Positions 61,409 to 64,000 of a stretch of 64,000 nt of DNA are shown piece after piece; position 1 is the stretch's first letter, and each line of letters starts with the position of its first letter. Origin of the DNA: Enterobacter sp. R4-368 (GTDB taxonomy: Bacteria; Pseudomonadota; Gammaproteobacteria; Enterobacterales; Enterobacteriaceae); contig NC_021500.1 of assembly GCF_000410515.1 (NCBI RefSeq), positions 1,054,001 to 1,118,000 on the forward strand, written 5' to 3'. The position numbers were made by a program, and so were the translations under genes. Below the pieces are notes generated by a model that did no database searches, had not been told where the DNA came from, and saw nothing but the letters and a program-made list of their open reading frames with translations.

Positions 61409-62539
61409 TTACTTCGCATAATAAAAGTCAATTATTTTTGAGCATATATAATCCACTTGTTCCAATTCTAATTCATAGAACATTGGGAGTCTTAGCAAAC
61501 TGTCAGTGAAACGATCGCTGTTCTCGAGATCAACACTTTCGTTCTTAGTAAGATAATACTCGCTTTTATTCAATGAGAGATAATGAAAAACAGAGTATAT
61601 GCCGTTATCCTTAAGATACTGAATAAGCCCGGTTCGGACATTTATATTTTCACAAACAATGTAAAACATATGCGCGTTATTACTTGCAAACGCTGGAATT
61701 GCTGGAAGTGCTATGACACCTGTTTCAGCAAGACGGCTGAGACCAGCGTAATATTGTTCCCAAAGTGATATTCTTTTGGTTTGGATGATATCCATGTTTT
61801 CAAGCTGAGCATAGAGATAAGCTGCAATAATATCTGAAGGTAAGAACGAGGAACCAATATCAACCCATCCGTATTTATTCACTTCTCCTCTAAAGAATGA
61901 AGCACGATTTGTGCCTTTCTCTCTAATTATTTCAGCGCGTTGTATATACTTATCGTCGTTGATGACAAGCATTCCCCCTTCACCTGAGATAATGTTTTTC
62001 GTCTCATGAAAAGAAAAAGTACCGAATGTACCAATACTGCCCAATGGCTTGTTATTATAATATGAGTCGATCGCTTGTGCTGCATCTTCAACAACTGGAA
62101 TATTGAATTCTTTCGATATTGCCATAATCGCATCCATATCGCAGGCGACCCCGGCATAATGAACGACAATAATCGCTTTAGTTTTTTCGGTAATACTGTT
62201 ACGAATAGCAACGGGATCAATATTTGGATTGTTACTATAGCTATCGACGAAAATCAATTTCGCACCACGAAGAGAGAACGCATTTACTGTTGAAACAAAG
62301 GTGTACGATGGCGCAATCACTTCATCGCCAGGCTGAATATTCAGTAATATTGCAGCCATTTCCAATGCATCAGTACATGACGTAGTAAGAAGTACTTTCT
62401 TAAAACCATATTTTTTTTCAAAAAACTCATGACATTTTTTAGTAAAAATGCCATCTCCAGAAATCTTCCCACTGCTAACTGCCTGCGCAATATATGTCAA
62501 CTCATTCCCTTGTAAATAGGGTTTATTAAATGGAATCAT
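61409..62539 (-). CDS. wecE: dTDP-4-amino-4,6-dideoxyhexose transaminase (WecE-like)
   Basis: A PLP-dependent sugar aminotransferase of 376 residues. LLTTSCTDALEMAAILL, PSYTFVSTVNAF, VEDAAQAI and the PLP-lysine site SFHETKNIISGEGG follow E. coli WecE (RffA) closely, including REKGTNRASFFRGEVNKYGWVDIGSS. WecE makes dTDP-4-amino-4,6-dideoxy-D-galactose from dTDP-4-keto-6-deoxyglucose. RfbA, encoded close by, supplies the dTDP-glucose precursor. It is therefore likely that the O-unit holds an amino-dideoxyhexose. It is a paralogue of the enterobacterial common antigen gene. Confidence 0.85.
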   Translation of the reverse strand: MIPFNKPYLQGNELTYIAQAVSSGKISGDGIFTKKCHEFFEKKYGFKKVLLTTSCTDALEMAAILLNIQPGDEVIAPSYTFVSTVNAFSLRGAKLIFVDSYSNNPNIDPVAIRNSITEKTKAIIVVHYAGVACDMDAIMAISKEFNIPVVEDAAQAIDSYYNNKPLGSIGTFGTFSFHETKNIISGEGGMLVINDDKYIQRAEIIREKGTNRASFFRGEVNKYGWVDIGSSFLPSDIIAAYLYAQLENMDIIQTKRISLWEQYYAGLSRLAETGVIALPAIPAFASNNAHMFYIVCENINVRTGLIQYLKDNGIYSVFHYLSLNKSEYYLTKNESVDLENSDRFTDSLLRLPMFYELELEQVDYICSKIIDFYYAK

Positions 62540-62548
62540 TTTTCTTCC

Positions 62549-63091
62549 TTATTTTAAATCAGCAAAACTGCCAGCTTGCATATCTTTTAATGAAAGTATT
62601 AATTTATCCGATGGTATTGGCCATTCGATATTTAATGTTGGGTCATTCCATGCAATGCCACGCTCTGCTGCAGGTGCATAATAATTTGTTGTTTTATACA
62701 AAAATTCAGCCATTTCACTTAGGACTAAAAAACCATGAGCAAACCCTTCGGGGATCCAAAGTTGGCGTTTATTTTCTGCGGAAAGGTTAATACCAACCCA
62801 GCGTCCAAAAGTTGGAGAATCAAGGCGAATATCAACTGCGACATCAAACACTTCTCCAACTACACAGCGCACCAATTTTGCTTGTGAGTAAGGTTCGGCT
62901 TGATAATGCAGGCCGCGAAGTACTCCTTGCTTCGACTTTGAATGATTGTCCTGCACAAATGAGAGCTTACAACCGATACTCTCTTCTAATACTAGTTGGT
63001 TATAACTTTCATAGAAAAATCCGCGATCGTCGCCGAAAACTTTTGGCTCGATGATCAGTACATCCGGAATTTCCGTCTCAAGAATATTCAT
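62549..63091 (-). CDS. rfbC: dTDP-4-dehydrorhamnose 3,5-epimerase
   Basis: A cupin-fold epimerase of 180 residues. The catalytic His is in LRGLHYQ, the second His in WIPEGFAHGF, and the active-site Tyr in FLYKTTNYY. It serves dTDP-L-rhamnose synthesis. It lies three bases after rfbA, the standard rfbBDAC order, so rfbB and rfbD are expected just beyond the right edge. Confidence 0.93.
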   Translation of the reverse strand: MNILETEIPDVLIIEPKVFGDDRGFFYESYNQLVLEESIGCKLSFVQDNHSKSKQGVLRGLHYQAEPYSQAKLVRCVVGEVFDVAVDIRLDSPTFGRWVGINLSAENKRQLWIPEGFAHGFLVLSEMAEFLYKTTNYYAPAAERGIAWNDPTLNIEWPIPSDKLILSLKDMQAGSFADLK

Positions 63092-63094
63092 TTA

Positions 63095-63970
63095 TTAGCC
63101 TTTAACCATCTTCTGGAGATACTGCCCATAGGCATTTTTTGACAGCGGAATTGCCAGCTTTCGCACCTGTTCAGCGCTGATAAATCCTTTACGGAATGCA
63201 ATCTCTTCAGGGCATGCGACCTTGAGCCCCTGGCGTGCTTCAATGGTTTGGATAAAGTTACTGGCTTCGATTAAGCTCTGGTGCGTACCGGTGTCCAGCC
63301 ATGCGTAACCACGGCCCATCATCGCCACCGATAAACGCCCCTGCTGCATATAGATACGGTTGATGTCAGTAATTTCCAGCTCGCCTCGGGCGGATGGTTT
63401 AAGACTTTTTGCCATGGCGACAACATCGTTATCGTAAAAATAGAGCCCGGTTACCGCATAATTACTTTTCGGTTCCAGCGGTTTCTCTTCAAGGCTGACT
63501 GCCGTGCCATTTTTATCAAATTCGACCACCCCATAGCGCTCTGGATCGGTAACATGGTAAGCAAAGACAGTTGCACCGCTTTCCTGTTTCACAGCGGTAT
63601 CCATTAGCTTCGGCAAATCATGACCATAGAAAATATTGTCGCCCAGCACCAGAGCGCAGGAGTCATTACCAATAAACTCTTCACCAAGAATAAACGCCTG
63701 CGCTAACCCATCAGGGCTTGGCTGTACTTTATAATGGAGGCTTAAACCCCACTGGCTACCATCGCCAAGTAATTGTTCGAAGCGAGGTAGATCCTGCGGG
63801 GTACTAATAATTAAAATATCACGAATCCCCGCGAGCATAAGCGTGGATAACGGATAGTAAATCATTGGCTTATCATAAATTGGCAGCAGTTGTTTACTCA
63901 CAACCATTGTAACCGGGTACAGCCGAGTTCCCGAACCACCCGCCAGTATAATTCCTTTACGTGTTTTCAT
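63095..63970 (-). CDS. rfbA: Glucose-1-phosphate thymidylyltransferase
   Basis: An enzyme of 291 residues that makes dTDP-glucose from Glc-1-P and dTTP. The signature [31 protein letters not shown] is at the N-terminus; [17 protein letters not shown] and FVEK-like SLEEKPLEP follow. It is the most upstream gene of the O-antigen operon visible; the operon promoter and JUMPstart lie outside the window. Confidence 0.96.
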   Translation of the reverse strand: MKTRKGIILAGGSGTRLYPVTMVVSKQLLPIYDKPMIYYPLSTLMLAGIRDILIISTPQDLPRFEQLLGDGSQWGLSLHYKVQPSPDGLAQAFILGEEFIGNDSCALVLGDNIFYGHDLPKLMDTAVKQESGATVFAYHVTDPERYGVVEFDKNGTAVSLEEKPLEPKSNYAVTGLYFYDNDVVAMAKSLKPSARGELEITDINRIYMQQGRLSVAMMGRGYAWLDTGTHQSLIEASNFIQTIEARQGLKVACPEEIAFRKGFISAEQVRKLAIPLSKNAYGQYLQKMVKG

Positions 63971-64000
63971 TTCGTAATCCCGAGCAAAAATGCCTGCCCA

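Overview
The window is chromosomal DNA of a member of the Enterobacteriaceae. It carries the E. coli/Salmonella gene block tRNA-Asn - erfK - cob - yeeX - yeeA - sbmC - dacD - sbcB - yeeD/E - plaP - yeeZ - hisLGDCBHAFI - wzzB - ugd - gnd - O-antigen locus. Protein and gene-order resemblance suggests an Enterobacter/Kosakonia-type genome; the species cannot be fixed from this sequence.

Region 1 (1-9.3 kb) follows a tRNA-Asn gene and looks accessory. It holds a secreted alpha/beta hydrolase, a 5'-truncated MFS gene, a gamma-glutamylcyclotransferase-like protein, an AT-rich unknown protein, YmjA- and YaiL-like proteins, a two-domain cold-shock protein, a flavin-dependent oxidoreductase, the L,D-transpeptidase ErfK, and a small Cys/His amidase followed at once by a secreted protein, which looks like a type VI secretion effector/immunity pair.

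Region 2 (9.5-12.2 kb) has a second, non-str-operon elongation factor G and a divergent ArsR-type regulator.

Region 3 (12.2-28 kb) is the anaerobic adenosylcobalamin operon cbiABCDETFGHJKL-cbiP-cobUST, on the minus strand behind a cobalamin riboswitch. The cobalt transporter genes cbiMNQO are missing. A frameshifted, internally deleted scrap of cbiO lies between cbiL and cbiP. pduX (L-threonine kinase) sits divergently upstream, with the pdu operon and pocR absent.

Region 4 (28-37 kb) is conserved core: yeeX, yeeA, sbmC (with a LexA box), dacD, sbcB, the thiosulfate uptake pair yeeD/yeeE, plaP and yeeZ.

Region 5 (37.2-44.5 kb) is the complete histidine operon with its seven-His leader peptide and attenuator.

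Region 6 (44.5-64 kb) holds the O-antigen chain-length regulator wzzB, a UDP-glucuronate 4-epimerase, ugd, gnd, and the promoter-distal part of a Wzx/Wzy O-antigen cluster on the minus strand: rfbA, rfbC, a WecE-type aminotransferase, wzx, three glycosyltransferases, wzy, a hexapeptide acyltransferase, manC, manB and wbaP. The genes predict a unit started with Gal-1-P by WbaP and built with mannose, probably rhamnose and an amino-deoxyhexose. The cluster continues past the right edge. The middle genes are clearly AT-richer than the core, as expected for transferred O-antigen genes.
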